Source of the DNA: CAYUPI01 sp964446585 | Lineage (GTDB): Bacteria > Verrucomicrobiota > Verrucomicrobiia > Limisphaerales > UBA8199 | Reading direction: 5' to 3' | Assembly: GCA_964446585.1 (NCBI GenBank) | Contig: CAYUPI010000030.1 | Span: 5,525 to 69,524 of the forward strand | DNA: 64,000 bases | Shown here: positions 43,601 through 51,854 of the stretch, one piece after another | How positions within the stretch are numbered: the first letter of the stretch is position 1 | How the letters are laid out: every line of letters starts with the position of its first letter | Position numbers and translations under genes: made by a program | Notes under the pieces: generated by a model | The model's input: only the letters and a program-made list of their open reading frames with translations | What the model was told of the DNA's origin: nothing | Databases searched by the model: none

Positions 43601-45162
43601 CCGACGCAGCCCTGCTGAAGGTCTTTCAAAGCGCGGTTCCCAATCCGGGCTTCATCTATGATCCGGCCACATTGCAACTGGGGTTTCAATATCAGATGAG
43701 CGACATCGCTCACAGTCACTTGAACGGCTCCAAAGGCCCTCTTGAAATTATTTCCCTCGATCAGTTTGGCCACCCGGAGATTCGGCTTGGGCAGGCAAAC
43801 CTCGGCCAGGACCCGACGAAATACTATTTCGCCACCACACCGGTGAGCTTTGTTCCTTTCGGAAAGGTTAACGATTTATACAACTCAAGCCTCCAGTCGG
43901 CCAAAGATGTAAATCATCTCTCTCCGGGATTCCAAATCGGCGGGCCGGGCCGGCTCGAGATCACCGCCGCATCGATGAACCTGGGCAGTAGCAGCGGCAT
44001 AATCTCCTGGGGAATTGGCAACGGCTCCACTGCCGCGGGCGGCATCAACTATGCCTCGCTGGGTTCGGTGACGGAATCCGGCGCATCCGTCGAGGTGAAC
44101 GTGGCGGGAGATTTGAGCATGTTGACTTCAACGATTGCTTCGATTTACGGAGGTGATGTGATGGTGAACACCGCGGGGAAATTGGATCTCAGTCTGGGAG
44201 CGTTCTCCTTTCTTCCGCCAAATGCCGGCGCCATTTGTTACGGCATTTTTACCTCGGGCCATAGCGACGTGGAAGTCACCGCTGGCAAAGACATCAACGT
44301 GGGCAGTGCGCGGATCGCCACCTTCAATGGGGGCAATGTCTTCGTTGAGTCGCTGGACGGCAAGGTCAACGCGGGAAACGGCGCCAACTCGACGCTGACT
44401 GTACCTATCCTCTATCGCGATCCCGCCAGTGGCCAGTCCGCCTTCGGAACGATCGTCAATCCAAAGCCCTTCGGGAGTGGCATCCTGGCAATTTCGCCGA
44501 CCGAGGTCTGGCAAACGCCGGGCGGCAACCTGCTGCCGGGCAACATAACCGTCGAGACTCCGCGCGGCGATATCGTTTCGACCCTGGGCGGCATTCAGCA
44601 GTTCGCGTTGAACGGAAGCATTGCCGGGGGCCCGACGATCACCCTAACTGCGGGGACGCCTCCCTCGGCGGGTTCAGCCGGCTATGCCGGCAATATCGAT
44701 CTTGGTGCGGGCGGCGTAATAGGCGGCTCGATCAACATCGCTGCTCAAGGCAACGTTCGGGGCTTGATAGTTTCGCGCCAGAATTCAACGGTCAACGCGG
44801 CACAGAGTTTCAGCGGCACGGTGCTGGCTGCTGGGACGGCCAATATTTCCGCCACCGCAGGGACGATTTCCGGCACCGTCGTCGGCATTGGCGGCGTCAA
44901 CGCCTCGGGTAGCGGCGGCGTTACCGCCAGTTTATTGGGTCAAAACGTGTCGGTCGGCGGCGCCGCCGCCCAATCGACTCTCGGCACGACTGCTGGAGCC
45001 ACCGCCACCAGCCAGGCCGCAGCACAGCAGGCAACCACCGAGGCCAATCAGCAGGTCGCCAGCAACAAAACTCCGGAGGATGACGACCAGAAAAAAGCCA
45101 AAAAGCCCACGCTCACGCGGCGTGTTGGCAGAGTGACCGTTGTCTTGCCACCAAAGTCTTGA
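40675..45162 (+). CDS. Two-partner secretion exoprotein (TpsA, filamentous haemagglutinin-like)
   Basis: A 1495-residue exported adhesin-type protein. After an unusually long N-terminus (~60 residues) comes a hydrophobic signal core (PPAIFCLLFACLAVPARA), then the TPS/haemagglutination domain: NPVGATVVKGTATSNSSGPQ, INWQTFNIAVGETTTFVQPS, NQINDANPSQILGNLNANG and VVLQNQSGFYIGG. A long beta-helix of repetitive strands (ITAGGDVTSF, VTIVAGGNISGHY, ITAGGNIGQP) fills most of the rest, and the tail is Ala/Thr/Gln-rich, then Lys-rich (KKAKKPTLTRRVGRVTVVLP). No toxin domain is recognisable, so a surface adhesin or structural role is most likely. It is secreted by the TpsB encoded 72 bp upstream. Confidence 0.9.
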   Translation: MMKRPSDDGLCWETDKGIVSEPRRAGRTVPGAPGRGQLDATARWGQRALPSSSSSGFDCASHSGTLLPPAIFCLLFACLAVPARANPVGATVVKGTATSNSSGPQLTIQTSDRAFINWQTFNIAVGETTTFVQPSPSSLVWNQINDANPSQILGNLNANGYVVLQNQSGFYIGGQAVITAHGLLMTTAPIPMPDLANGSAWQFSAPPPTASIVNYGQIALDKGGSVFLIAHDIQNNGTISAPGGKIGLYAGKDVLVSERPDGRGLSARVTLPDGSINNSGQITADGGIIAMHAQVVNQGGLVQANSAREVNGVIELVARDSLNLGPNSVISAKGDSSGTSPGGFVILKSDHTLADTPTSAITVSGGTAGGADGIVEIFGQGATASTIQSSIDGTSAAQFSSGNHMLLNANDLSLSIGPTTAAAPNPNFSLGDLSGYSKVALFANGNITLKSTWTLPASQDPLALVELEAGSSMLFNNNAGIKGVLTDSTGTIQAKSFWNVSLGAGTKLGGSAPNPSDSTLINGLQRLDGIYLDGNSSIQTLNGDISLWAANEIIVNPGDPYPESTGAVGNNGIRTLRGGNIEVTAEYGRVNSGGNVNGYTFGQNAPPYYKVSNNLGGISTAAGGDVRITAGGDVTSFLPVQNKYNDAQQDAGSGAFGLQPGNVTIVAGGNISGHYVLGNGIGTITAGGNIGQPTQSGSFALSLIDGNWSIYAPDGSIYLQDARNPSGIFNDKGGGVGAYVGYHLFDYSPSSSLLLNAGNLVEITGAGAPHTPPSAGVAIPFLFPPTLEVVAGAGGFVLNTDVILFPSSSGNLRITSAGNFQSSPDNTFTLSMSDSASKQWDPSPPASTFGSFLPTDRAPSTLEIGNPDPVQISVSGNMNNIRLYTTKATHITVGGDMYNSGLLGQNLNASDVTSINVAGKIYYPPIYTFTTLAQAIVGADPLNPSAWDSIFALLVDPVLTAQFQVPANATVKEMIADAALLKVFQSAVPNPGFIYDPATLQLGFQYQMSDIAHSHLNGSKGPLEIISLDQFGHPEIRLGQANLGQDPTKYYFATTPVSFVPFGKVNDLYNSSLQSAKDVNHLSPGFQIGGPGRLEITAASMNLGSSSGIISWGIGNGSTAAGGINYASLGSVTESGASVEVNVAGDLSMLTSTIASIYGGDVMVNTAGKLDLSLGAFSFLPPNAGAICYGIFTSGHSDVEVTAGKDINVGSARIATFNGGNVFVESLDGKVNAGNGANSTLTVPILYRDPASGQSAFGTIVNPKPFGSGILAISPTEVWQTPGGNLLPGNITVETPRGDIVSTLGGIQQFALNGSIAGGPTITLTAGTPPSAGSAGYAGNIDLGAGGVIGGSINIAAQGNVRGLIVSRQNSTVNAAQSFSGTVLAAGTANISATAGTISGTVVGIGGVNASGSGGVTASLLGQNVSVGGAAAQSTLGTTAGATATSQAAAQQATTEANQQVASNKTPEDDDQKKAKKPTLTRRVGRVTVVLPPKS
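40749..40820. repeat. Palindromic element with 24-bp arms inside the TpsA gene
   Basis: The left arm (40749-40772) and the reverse complement of the right arm (40797-40820) match at 22 of 24 positions, both reading AGGGCGCRCTGTCCCC and then RGCGCGCC. The 24-bp centre is unrelated. It lies in frame, encoding about residues 25-49 of the preprotein, before the signal-peptide core. It is of the same general kind as the intergenic palindromes elsewhere in the window. Confidence 0.7.
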
Positions 45163-45206
45163 CCACTGGCGACCAGCCTTAGGCTCCAGCTTTACTCAAG
45201 GTGGAG

Positions 45207-45926
45207 TTAGACGCGGCTGGCGTAGTTGGCGCTCGAAAGCAGATAAAAGCCCGCCAGCAGGCGCGTCGTCAGGCCAAGGCAAATGCCAAAGATGGCGTGG
45301 GCTGAGATCGTGACCGCAACGAAGCGAGGGTTCACTGGAATCTGAAAAATCTGCGGATAAGGCGTCAGGAGCATTCCAAGTTCGAGCGCGAGCGCCATCA
45401 CCACGGCCCAGGCCCAATGCCGGCGCGTGGGGTTGCCTATCATGGCGACGTACATCACTCCGAAGGTCGCGCCATTGCTGAAATGATAAATCCAGCCCAG
45501 GACCTGCGCCGTCAGTGAATAGCTGCTTTGTTCAATAGGCTGGCCGAGAATCATGGCGCCGAATCGAGGAAAGACTTTGAACAGTTTCATCGGTGGCACG
45601 ACTGAGGCGATACCCCATTCCTTAGCGAATACGAACGGGAGCCGGAACACATCATAGGCGGCGGCGGCAAGGAGGCCGGCCGTCAGACCAACCAGGACGG
45701 CCCTGAAGAGCCGGCCGTCTCCGCGCTGCCGGTCGAGCAAAGCGACAAACAGCAGCGCGAACATCGCAGGAAGCAAAATGAATGGCGTGAAGATCCGCAT
45801 CGGGCATAGGCCGTAGAAGTCGAACAGCAGGCAAGCGATGGACGAAGCCGATAGCAGGAAAACCAGCCACCGCCCTCCAACGGTCCAGCGCGATGCCGCG
45901 ATTTTCTCAGCAATGTTTTGGGCCAT
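45207..45926 (-). CDS. Multi-pass membrane protein, unknown function
   Basis: About 239 residues with six or seven hydrophobic segments (WLVFLLSASSIACLLFDFYG, FTPFILLPAMFALLFVALL, LVGLTAGLLAAAAYDVF, WAWAVVMALALELGMLL, ISAHAIFGICLGLTTRLL). I chose the ATG at 45926 (MAQNIAEKI); a start seven codons upstream is also possible. No transport or enzyme motif is recognised. It ends 44 bp after the TpsA stop, convergently. Confidence 0.75.
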   Translation of the reverse strand: MAQNIAEKIAASRWTVGGRWLVFLLSASSIACLLFDFYGLCPMRIFTPFILLPAMFALLFVALLDRQRGDGRLFRAVLVGLTAGLLAAAAYDVFRLPFVFAKEWGIASVVPPMKLFKVFPRFGAMILGQPIEQSSYSLTAQVLGWIYHFSNGATFGVMYVAMIGNPTRRHWAWAVVMALALELGMLLTPYPQIFQIPVNPRFVAVTISAHAIFGICLGLTTRLLAGFYLLSSANYASRV

Positions 45927-46014
45927 GTCGCTTACTAGCAAAAGCATGCCGGTTTTGGCGACTCATTTCGGGCACGACACTTGACACATCTGAATCCACG
46001 CCTAGGATACAAGC

Positions 46015-46395
46015 GTGCCCGCTCACTTGCCCAGGTTTCTAATTGCCCTGGCCCTTGCCAGTTCGATTGGCTTGCACTGGACGGTTCTGCAGGTCGCAGC
46101 ATGGGCGGGCATGATCGTTAGCTACTCCCAGGAAGCGCCCTTTGGCGAAGCGGTCGTGAAAACTTTTGACGGACAACATCCGTGCACCCTTTGCAAGCAA
46201 ATTGCCAAGGGCAAGCAGTCTGAGAAAAAGTCTGAATTCAAGTTCGAGGTAAAGAAGTTGGAATTTCCGTTTGCGCGGGTTGCGTTCAGCTTCAGTGCCC
46301 CGACCTCTTTTCGGGAACTGAGGGCGGGGGATGAGCAGGCGGATCTGCTGACTCATTCTCCTCCGTCGCCTCCTCCTCGAAGTCTTCTCTCATAA
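46015..46395 (+). CDS. Small exported protein with an HPCTLCKQ motif
   Basis: 126 residues starting at a GTG (46015), with a hydrophobic N-terminus (FLIALALASSIGLHWTVLQ). The motif FDGQHPCTLCKQIAKGKQSE contains a CxxC pair, followed by a Lys/Glu-rich and then a Pro/Ser-rich tail. Proteins with this HPCxxC arrangement often lie next to metal-efflux genes (recollection, not searched). The next gene, an outer-membrane-like protein with its own CDLC motif, follows 103 bp later on the same strand. Function unknown; metal handling is a guess from the Cys pair. Confidence 0.6.
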   Translation: MPAHLPRFLIALALASSIGLHWTVLQVAAWAGMIVSYSQEAPFGEAVVKTFDGQHPCTLCKQIAKGKQSEKKSEFKFEVKKLEFPFARVAFSFSAPTSFRELRAGDEQADLLTHSPPSPPPRSLLS

Positions 46396-46498
46396 TCCTG
46401 CTGTTCTCCAACCCCGAAAACGTTTGGGGCTGGAGTGATTCTTTTTCCCTTAACCTGAGGCGCCACTGTGTGGTCAGCCTCAAGAGATTTCCAAGTTT

Positions 46499-47413
46499 GT
46501 GAAGATTTTGATTACTGGAGTTTTAGTTGGCGCCTGCGCACAGCCGTTGGCAGCCTGTGATTTGTGTGCGATTTACTCGGCGACCTCCGCCCAAGCGGGA
46601 GCCGGTCGAGGGTTCTTCGCCGGGGTGGCCGAGCAATTCACGGAGATTACAACTGTACAGGACGGCGGGCACAGGATATCGAGCTCGGGCCAGCACATAC
46701 ATAGCTCCGTGTCGCAGATGTTCGCCGGCTATTTTTTCAATGACCGCTTCAGCCTGCAATTGAACCTGCCGGTGACTTACCGAGCGTATGGTTCGGTTCC
46801 GACGCACGGAACGGTCTCGGGCATCGGGGATCTGTCGCTGACTGGGAACTTCAAAGTGTACGAAAAGCTCGCGGAGAATTTCACGTTCAACTGGACAGTC
46901 CTCGGCGGCGTGAAGTTTCCAACGGGCGATTCGTCGAAATTGAACACGCCGGACGAAGATTTGCCGGAAGGCATCGGTGGACACGATCTGGCGCTCGGTT
47001 CAGGGTCGTATGATGGTATTGTGGGGACTGGAGTGTATGTGCGATGGAAGAAGGCCTTTTTCAGCGCCGGCGTGCAGTATGCGATCCGTTCGGAGGGTGA
47101 CTTTCAGCACCAGTATGCGAATGACCTCACCTGGTTCGGGGGGCCGGGCGTTTACCTTGTCTTGAAACACAACTACACGCTTGCATTGCAAGCCGTGGTT
47201 TCCGGCGAGACAAAGGGCAAGGACACGTTCAGTGGCGTGGATGACCCGGATTCGGCAGAGACGCTGGTTTATCTCGGGCCGCAGATAAACTTAACCTGGC
47301 GAAGCAAGCTGAGCGCGCAGCTTGCGGCAGATTTGCCGGTGTATCGGGACAACTCTGGGGTCCAGGTACTGCCGGATTATCGCATTCGCGCTGCCTTCAC
47401 GTGGCGATTCTGA
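46499..47413 (+). CDS. Outer-membrane beta-barrel-like protein (phenol-degradation MetA / transporter-like)
   Basis: A 304-residue exported protein starting at a GTG (46499), with a signal peptide ending before CDLCAIYSA. The rest alternates like a beta barrel: FFNDRFSLQLNLPVTYRAYG, GIGDLSLTGNFKVYEKL, FNWTVLGGVKFPTGDSS, VGTGVYVRWKKAFFSAGVQY, and the last strand ends IRAAFTWRF with terminal Phe. This is the layout of the MetA-pathway/transporter-like outer-membrane family, whose substrates are generally unproven. The N-terminal CDLC and the preceding HPCTLC protein suggest a shared metal or thiol role. Confidence 0.65.
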   Translation: MKILITGVLVGACAQPLAACDLCAIYSATSAQAGAGRGFFAGVAEQFTEITTVQDGGHRISSSGQHIHSSVSQMFAGYFFNDRFSLQLNLPVTYRAYGSVPTHGTVSGIGDLSLTGNFKVYEKLAENFTFNWTVLGGVKFPTGDSSKLNTPDEDLPEGIGGHDLALGSGSYDGIVGTGVYVRWKKAFFSAGVQYAIRSEGDFQHQYANDLTWFGGPGVYLVLKHNYTLALQAVVSGETKGKDTFSGVDDPDSAETLVYLGPQINLTWRSKLSAQLAADLPVYRDNSGVQVLPDYRIRAAFTWRF

Positions 47414-47601
47414 TGCCGAGGTTTGGGACTACAGTGGAGGATCGGCAAGTGGGAAGCGAACGACGTAGTCGGGGCGCTGGTCGGAGCGGGCTTTGCGCCA
47501 GCGGAGAAACTCGACGTGGGCGTCGGGGCAAATGCAGTTGGCGCCGTTGTTTGGCTGCGAGCGCAGTTGTGAACGCAAATAAAGAGGACTTTCTTCTTCA
47601 T
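47377..47601 (-). pseudogene. Truncated arsC-like (low-molecular-weight phosphatase fold) remnant
   Basis: The frame begins MKKKVLFICVHNCARSQ, which is the N-terminal strand and the C-x5-R phosphate loop of thioredoxin-coupled arsenate reductases / low-molecular-weight phosphatases. After ARSQ, homology stops abruptly: the rest is Thr/Ala/Pro-rich and lacks the family's later motifs, so only about 17 of ~140 residues remain. Its ATG overlaps the aquaporin TGA (ATGA), so it was once coupled to it, as in aquaporin-arsC arsenic operons. A deletion or replacement seems to have removed the rest. The 3' end overlaps the end of the convergent barrel gene. Confidence 0.65.
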
Positions 47602-48278
47602 GTCTGAGGGGCGGACTGAGTTTGGGCGCAGCAACATCCTTCCTCGCGAATGCAACGGCAGGCCAGCACGGCAGCGGCCGCGCCAAGTAGCGGAGCGATG
47701 AGATAGAGCCAAACGTGCTCAAGATGCGCCGCAACGAGCGCAGGCGCGAGGGAACGGGCGGGGTTCATTGATGCATCGCATATAGGGCCGGCGAACATGG
47801 CTTCGAGGGCAATAACCGCGCCGACTGCTATCCCGGCGGTAATCCCCTTTTCTTTGGCACCGGCCGAGACGTTAAGGATCGTCAGCATGAGAATGAACGT
47901 GAGAACGGATTCGAGAATGAACGATTGCAGTTCGGAACCCGCGGGGAATGTGGCGCCGAGGGACTTGCTTTGCGGGAAGAGTGTGCGGAGCAAGCCGCTG
48001 GCAATGAGCGCACCTGATGTCTGGCTGATGATGTACGGGGCGAGCTCGCGGCCCGGCAGCCGCCGCGCGGCCCAAAAGCCGACCGTCACCGCAGGGTTCA
48101 GATGAGCGCCGGAGACGTCGCCGACGGTATAAATCATTGCGAGCACGACCAAGCCGAACGTGAAGGCGATTCCGGCGTGAGTGACGGCCCCGCCGGTGGC
48201 GTCATTGATGACTATTGCGCCCGTTCCGGCAAAGACCAGCGCGAACGTTCCGAGCGCTTCGGCGACGCATTTCTTCAT
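47598..48278 (-). CDS. Aquaporin / aquaglyceroporin (MIP family)
   Basis: A 226-residue membrane channel from the ATG at 48278 (MKKCVAEALGTFALVFAGTG). Both NPA boxes are present: SGAHLNPAVTVGFW and DASMNPARSLAPALV, with six membrane segments between and around them. The C-terminus is Cys-rich (LACRCIREEGCCCAQTQ). Because the next coupled frame is an arsC start, this is probably an arsenic-operon aquaglyceroporin (AqpS-like) that would conduct arsenite or other small neutral solutes. The 199-bp gap to the next gene holds no feature I can name. Confidence 0.92.
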   Translation of the reverse strand: MKKCVAEALGTFALVFAGTGAIVINDATGGAVTHAGIAFTFGLVVLAMIYTVGDVSGAHLNPAVTVGFWAARRLPGRELAPYIISQTSGALIASGLLRTLFPQSKSLGATFPAGSELQSFILESVLTFILMLTILNVSAGAKEKGITAGIAVGAVIALEAMFAGPICDASMNPARSLAPALVAAHLEHVWLYLIAPLLGAAAAVLACRCIREEGCCCAQTQSAPQT

Positions 48279-48477
48279 TGAGGATGAGTAGCATGAGGCG
48301 GGAGCGAGCGCAACAGCAACGCTGCTGTGCTTACCCTTAAGGCTGGAGCAGGGCGGGACGCGCGGGGCGATTTCCACTCACGCGTGGTGCTGGGTGCGGT
48401 CAGAAACCAAATCAAGGCAAAGTTTGAGAAATGAGGCAGCGAGGTTTGCTGGCCCGCTGCGGCGCGCTAGGCTCCAC

Positions 48478-51400
48478 TCAAATCAGTTCATCGTGGCGCT
48501 TCGCACGCGACGATTTCGGGGTTTTGACCTTGGGCGCATTCGCTTCTTCGGCAGCGCGTTCGATGTTGAGCTCCAGAAGCTTTTCGAGGATTTGGTCGTC
48601 CGTTAAGTCCACGGGCCAACCGTAGCCAGCCGCAACGGCGCCGTCGAGCTTCCGGTGCGCGAGGTCGAGCCAGGGGGGTCTTTCGTTGTAGAGCTTTGTC
48701 AGTGTGCGGTCTCTTAGTTTCCGGGCGCAGTCGGCGTCGCGCGGTTCGAGCCGCCGATAACGCACGGTGCCGAGGCCGTTCTTATGTGGGTTGACGACGT
48801 AGCGCGCCCATGGGCTGGTGATGGTGCCGGGGAATTCAATAATGCGCTCGGTCGTCCATTCGGGTGGACTAAGCCACCGTTCGCGCAGGTCGTTCAGCTC
48901 TCTCGCGGCCGCGGCGATGGCGGCCTTCTGGAGTACGCTTGGCCGAGGAAATGGGAAGGTCTCAAACGAGGTCTCCACGTTGTAATTGAGTCCACTCTCG
49001 CGCTCTCGCAACTGCGTACCGATCGCCTTCGCCCAGAGTTCATGAGGTCGCGACGCAAGAATCCCGAATGATAGATCATCCTCGCGCGCGATGACGACGA
49101 GTTTGTGATCGGGCAGTACCGGGTCAGCCAGCCAGACAAAAATCCGGTGCTTCGACGTAGTTGGCGTAACGATAAAGCGGGGAATCGGCCGGACGGCACT
49201 TCGCATTTCCGGTCGCATTCGTTGCGGTCGCCACCAATTTTGTTTGAGCCATTTGTCTCGGTTGGCGTCCCGTTGGGGCTTCACTCGTTCAATAATAATT
49301 GAAGCCAGCTTTTCGTACTTGGTCACCTCCTCGAGAGATAGGTCTTTCGTATCAATGATCCAACGCTGGGTCCGCTCCGTCGTGAGGTCTTTGCTGTTGG
49401 CAACCGGGCGCACCAAATCGCTGTTCGGCAGGCCGTGAGGGTTGCCGGCGGCTCGCAGGAGGTTGAGCGCCTCGGACTCGGTTATGTCGAAAGCGCCACC
49501 TTTGCAGCTTCCTATGAAGCCAGAGGATGCGTTCTCTCGAAGCGGGCGGGCCTTCGTAGTATCCGTGGAGGTCGAAAGGTTCGAATTGATCGTGGACACG
49601 TGTTTGCCGTCGAGAAGCCGGTCTTGCTCGTCTCCATTGTCAAAACCGATCATCGAGATGTGGACCATCGCTCCGGCGAGAACCCAATCGCGGTCGCTGA
49701 CTGCGAAGAAAATGTCGCCTGTTGCCTTGATTTGATCAAGGACGTGCCGGTTTGCCCCACCGCGGATATTCTGCGTCGCAAGCAAACCGGCACGCCTGCT
49801 GTCGCGCCGCGCAATGAGTTCACGAGACTTCTCAAGCCAATAGCAGCAGAGGTCAGCCTGGCCGGGCAGCCGTTCCCGGAAGAGTCTTCGCAGTTCCTGG
49901 ACGTAATCATCACCCAGTTCGCGTCGCATCACTTTGTCCCCAAGGAACGGCGGGTTGCCAACTATCACATCGGCTTTGGGCCATTTGCGTTCGCTGTAGA
50001 ACTTCAGCGCGTCATCCTCTTTGTGCTCGCCGGCCTGCGCCTCTTTCAGATTCTTCGCCTTACTGCGGAAATGTGGGACCAAAAGCGCGTCCTCATTGTG
50101 AAACCCGTCCAGGTTCTGAAGGACGGGAGAGCGGTCGTTATCAAAGCCGTTATCGCGCCGCCATTGGAGAAAGCCGATCTGAACTGAGACCTGTGCCAGC
50201 TCGAAGGCGTAGGCGTTTAGTTCAATTGCCAGCAGCTGATGGACAGTGACCCGGGGCTCGAATTTGAAGCCGAGCTGCGTGCCGAAGGTGATGACCTCCT
50301 TTTCGAGGTCAAGGAGTAGGCGGAGTGAGACATAAAGGAAGTTGCCGCTGCCGCAGGCAGGATCCAGGACGGTGATGGAGGCAATCTTTTTCAGGAACGC
50401 GGTGAGGCGTTCGCGCTGGGCAGGAGTGCCCTTGCCGTCTTTGAACGCCCGGGCAAGCTCCCCCCTGGCTTGTGACCACTCACGCCGGAGAGGTGCCATG
50501 AGCACAGGCTCGACGAGCGTGAGGATGTCGGCCTCGCTGGTGTAGTGCGCGCCGAGCTGCGCCCGCTGGTCCGGGTCGAGACCGCGCTCGAAAAGGTTGC
50601 CCATGATGCTGGGTTGGATGAACTGCCAATCCGCCTCGGCCGCTTCGGCCAGTTTGCCGATCTCGTCCTCCGCCAATTCGAAGACGGTCGAGTCCTCGAA
50701 CAAGTGGCCGTTGAAGTGTCGAATGCGGTGGGGCCCATAAAGCCCGCCCCTTGCCATGACACGAAAGAGCTGCTCCATCGCCTCCGTCAGGTGCTTGGGG
50801 TCATGTCGCGAGGCTTTCAAGAGGTCAGTGAAAAGATTCCTCGGCAGGAGCCCGGTATCCTCGGCGAAGAAACAAAACACCATTCGATTCAGAAACCGAG
50901 CGATGCGGAGGTTCCTCTTTTGGGCAACCTGGATCTCTTTGCGCGTCTTAGCGTCGGCCAATTCGACGCTCTCGCGGCTTTGAAGCGAGCGGGCGACTTC
51001 AGCAATGTGGGCCGCGAGCCGTTCTGTCACTTGGGCCGTGGTCCTCTGCGGCTTGAGGTAATCGGGATCCTCAAAGAGCGCGCGCAAAATCCGCAGGTTT
51101 TCCGGTCGATCGATTTGGTCGTTGGTGAATTCGTGCGCTTCCTGGACCGTCCCATTGAAGTTCGTTCGGATGATGTACCGGTCGAAGTCGCACACCGCCA
51201 GGAGCGGCGGATTGAGCAGCGCTTCGCGGTAACGGAGCAGTTGTTTGTAGGCGGCGTCCAGATTCTTTTTCCTTCCCTTGTACTCCCACGCGAAACAACC
51301 CTTTTTCCAAACATCGGCGAAACCGCGCTCGGAGGGGTCGGCTTCTTCGAGGGTTTCGTGGAGGGCGAAGAGTTCAAGGTCCTTGATAACGCGCTTTTGA

Positions 51401-51549
51401 AAGCAGAAGAAATCCTCGCCGCTGGGGTCGGCCTCGATGGGTGTTTTTTGTCCGAGCAAGCGGCAGAGGTCCGTGAAATGCTCCTGGTAAGAGGCGGTTT
51501 CCTTGGCCCTGGAGCGGCCCCATTTGGCTGTGAACTCCGCACCCGTCAT
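48478..51549 (-). CDS. MmeI-like type IIL restriction-modification enzyme
   Basis: A single ~1023-residue protein joining nuclease, adenine methyltransferase and target recognition. The start is the ATG at 51549 (MTGAEFTAKWGRSR). Near residue 88, FAWEYKGRKKNLDAAYKQLL is the PD-(D/E)XK nuclease E-x-K pair plus the MmeI-type YKQLLRY helix; a helical linker follows, then GAHYTSEADILTLVEPVL, motif I DPACGSGNFLYVSLRLL (~400) and motif IV VIVGNPPFLGDKV (~535). The later part (ATQNIRGGANRHVLDQI to VRPIPRFIVTPTTSKHRIF) corresponds to the target-recognition and C-terminal regions. It would methylate one strand of a 6-7 bp asymmetric site and cut at a distance. All key residues I can check are present. 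Confidence 0.9.
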   Translation of the reverse strand: MTGAEFTAKWGRSRAKETASYQEHFTDLCRLLGQKTPIEADPSGEDFFCFQKRVIKDLELFALHETLEEADPSERGFADVWKKGCFAWEYKGRKKNLDAAYKQLLRYREALLNPPLLAVCDFDRYIIRTNFNGTVQEAHEFTNDQIDRPENLRILRALFEDPDYLKPQRTTAQVTERLAAHIAEVARSLQSRESVELADAKTRKEIQVAQKRNLRIARFLNRMVFCFFAEDTGLLPRNLFTDLLKASRHDPKHLTEAMEQLFRVMARGGLYGPHRIRHFNGHLFEDSTVFELAEDEIGKLAEAAEADWQFIQPSIMGNLFERGLDPDQRAQLGAHYTSEADILTLVEPVLMAPLRREWSQARGELARAFKDGKGTPAQRERLTAFLKKIASITVLDPACGSGNFLYVSLRLLLDLEKEVITFGTQLGFKFEPRVTVHQLLAIELNAYAFELAQVSVQIGFLQWRRDNGFDNDRSPVLQNLDGFHNEDALLVPHFRSKAKNLKEAQAGEHKEDDALKFYSERKWPKADVIVGNPPFLGDKVMRRELGDDYVQELRRLFRERLPGQADLCCYWLEKSRELIARRDSRRAGLLATQNIRGGANRHVLDQIKATGDIFFAVSDRDWVLAGAMVHISMIGFDNGDEQDRLLDGKHVSTINSNLSTSTDTTKARPLRENASSGFIGSCKGGAFDITESEALNLLRAAGNPHGLPNSDLVRPVANSKDLTTERTQRWIIDTKDLSLEEVTKYEKLASIIIERVKPQRDANRDKWLKQNWWRPQRMRPEMRSAVRPIPRFIVTPTTSKHRIFVWLADPVLPDHKLVVIAREDDLSFGILASRPHELWAKAIGTQLRERESGLNYNVETSFETFPFPRPSVLQKAAIAAAARELNDLRERWLSPPEWTTERIIEFPGTITSPWARYVVNPHKNGLGTVRYRRLEPRDADCARKLRDRTLTKLYNERPPWLDLAHRKLDGAVAAGYGWPVDLTDDQILEKLLELNIERAAEEANAPKVKTPKSSRAKRHDELI

Positions 51550-51854
51550 CCGCCCAGCGTAGCAAAGGGACTGGATGACGCAAGAGGCCCCCCGTTTGTG
51601 CGAGTCCGTGTCCATTCGTGTATGGCCCGCAAATGTCCCTTTCCCTTCGCGCCGGCTACGCTAACAATGCTTTAGGCGTAGAGATATGAACCTTTGAGGA
51701 AATGCGGAACCCTCAGCGCAAGCCGACTTACAAAGTTGTCAAGCAATGCTACGATTTTGTCGCCAGATTCGAGAAACTCGGCGCTGAGCAGAACGGTGCA
51801 GTCCGGTCTGCATCTGATACATTACTCCCCGATGGTCACTTGTAGAAGCAGGCC
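51550..51854. other. 305-bp divergent gap between two restriction-type genes
   Basis: This lies between the MmeI-like gene (minus) and the Mrr-like nuclease gene (plus), so it must hold both promoters. I see a partial copy of the GTGTCCATTCGTGT palindrome word near 51608-51621. No convincing gene and no clear promoter boxes can be assigned by eye. Confidence 0.4.

Noticed and set aside
47429..47734. Other minus-strand frame beside the arsC stub, as a possible frameshifted ArsC remainder
   Set aside because: The sequence after the stub in that frame (CICPDAHVEFLRWRKARSDQ) shows no ArsC motif such as the later Cys or the PDPS region, so I cannot join it to the stub.
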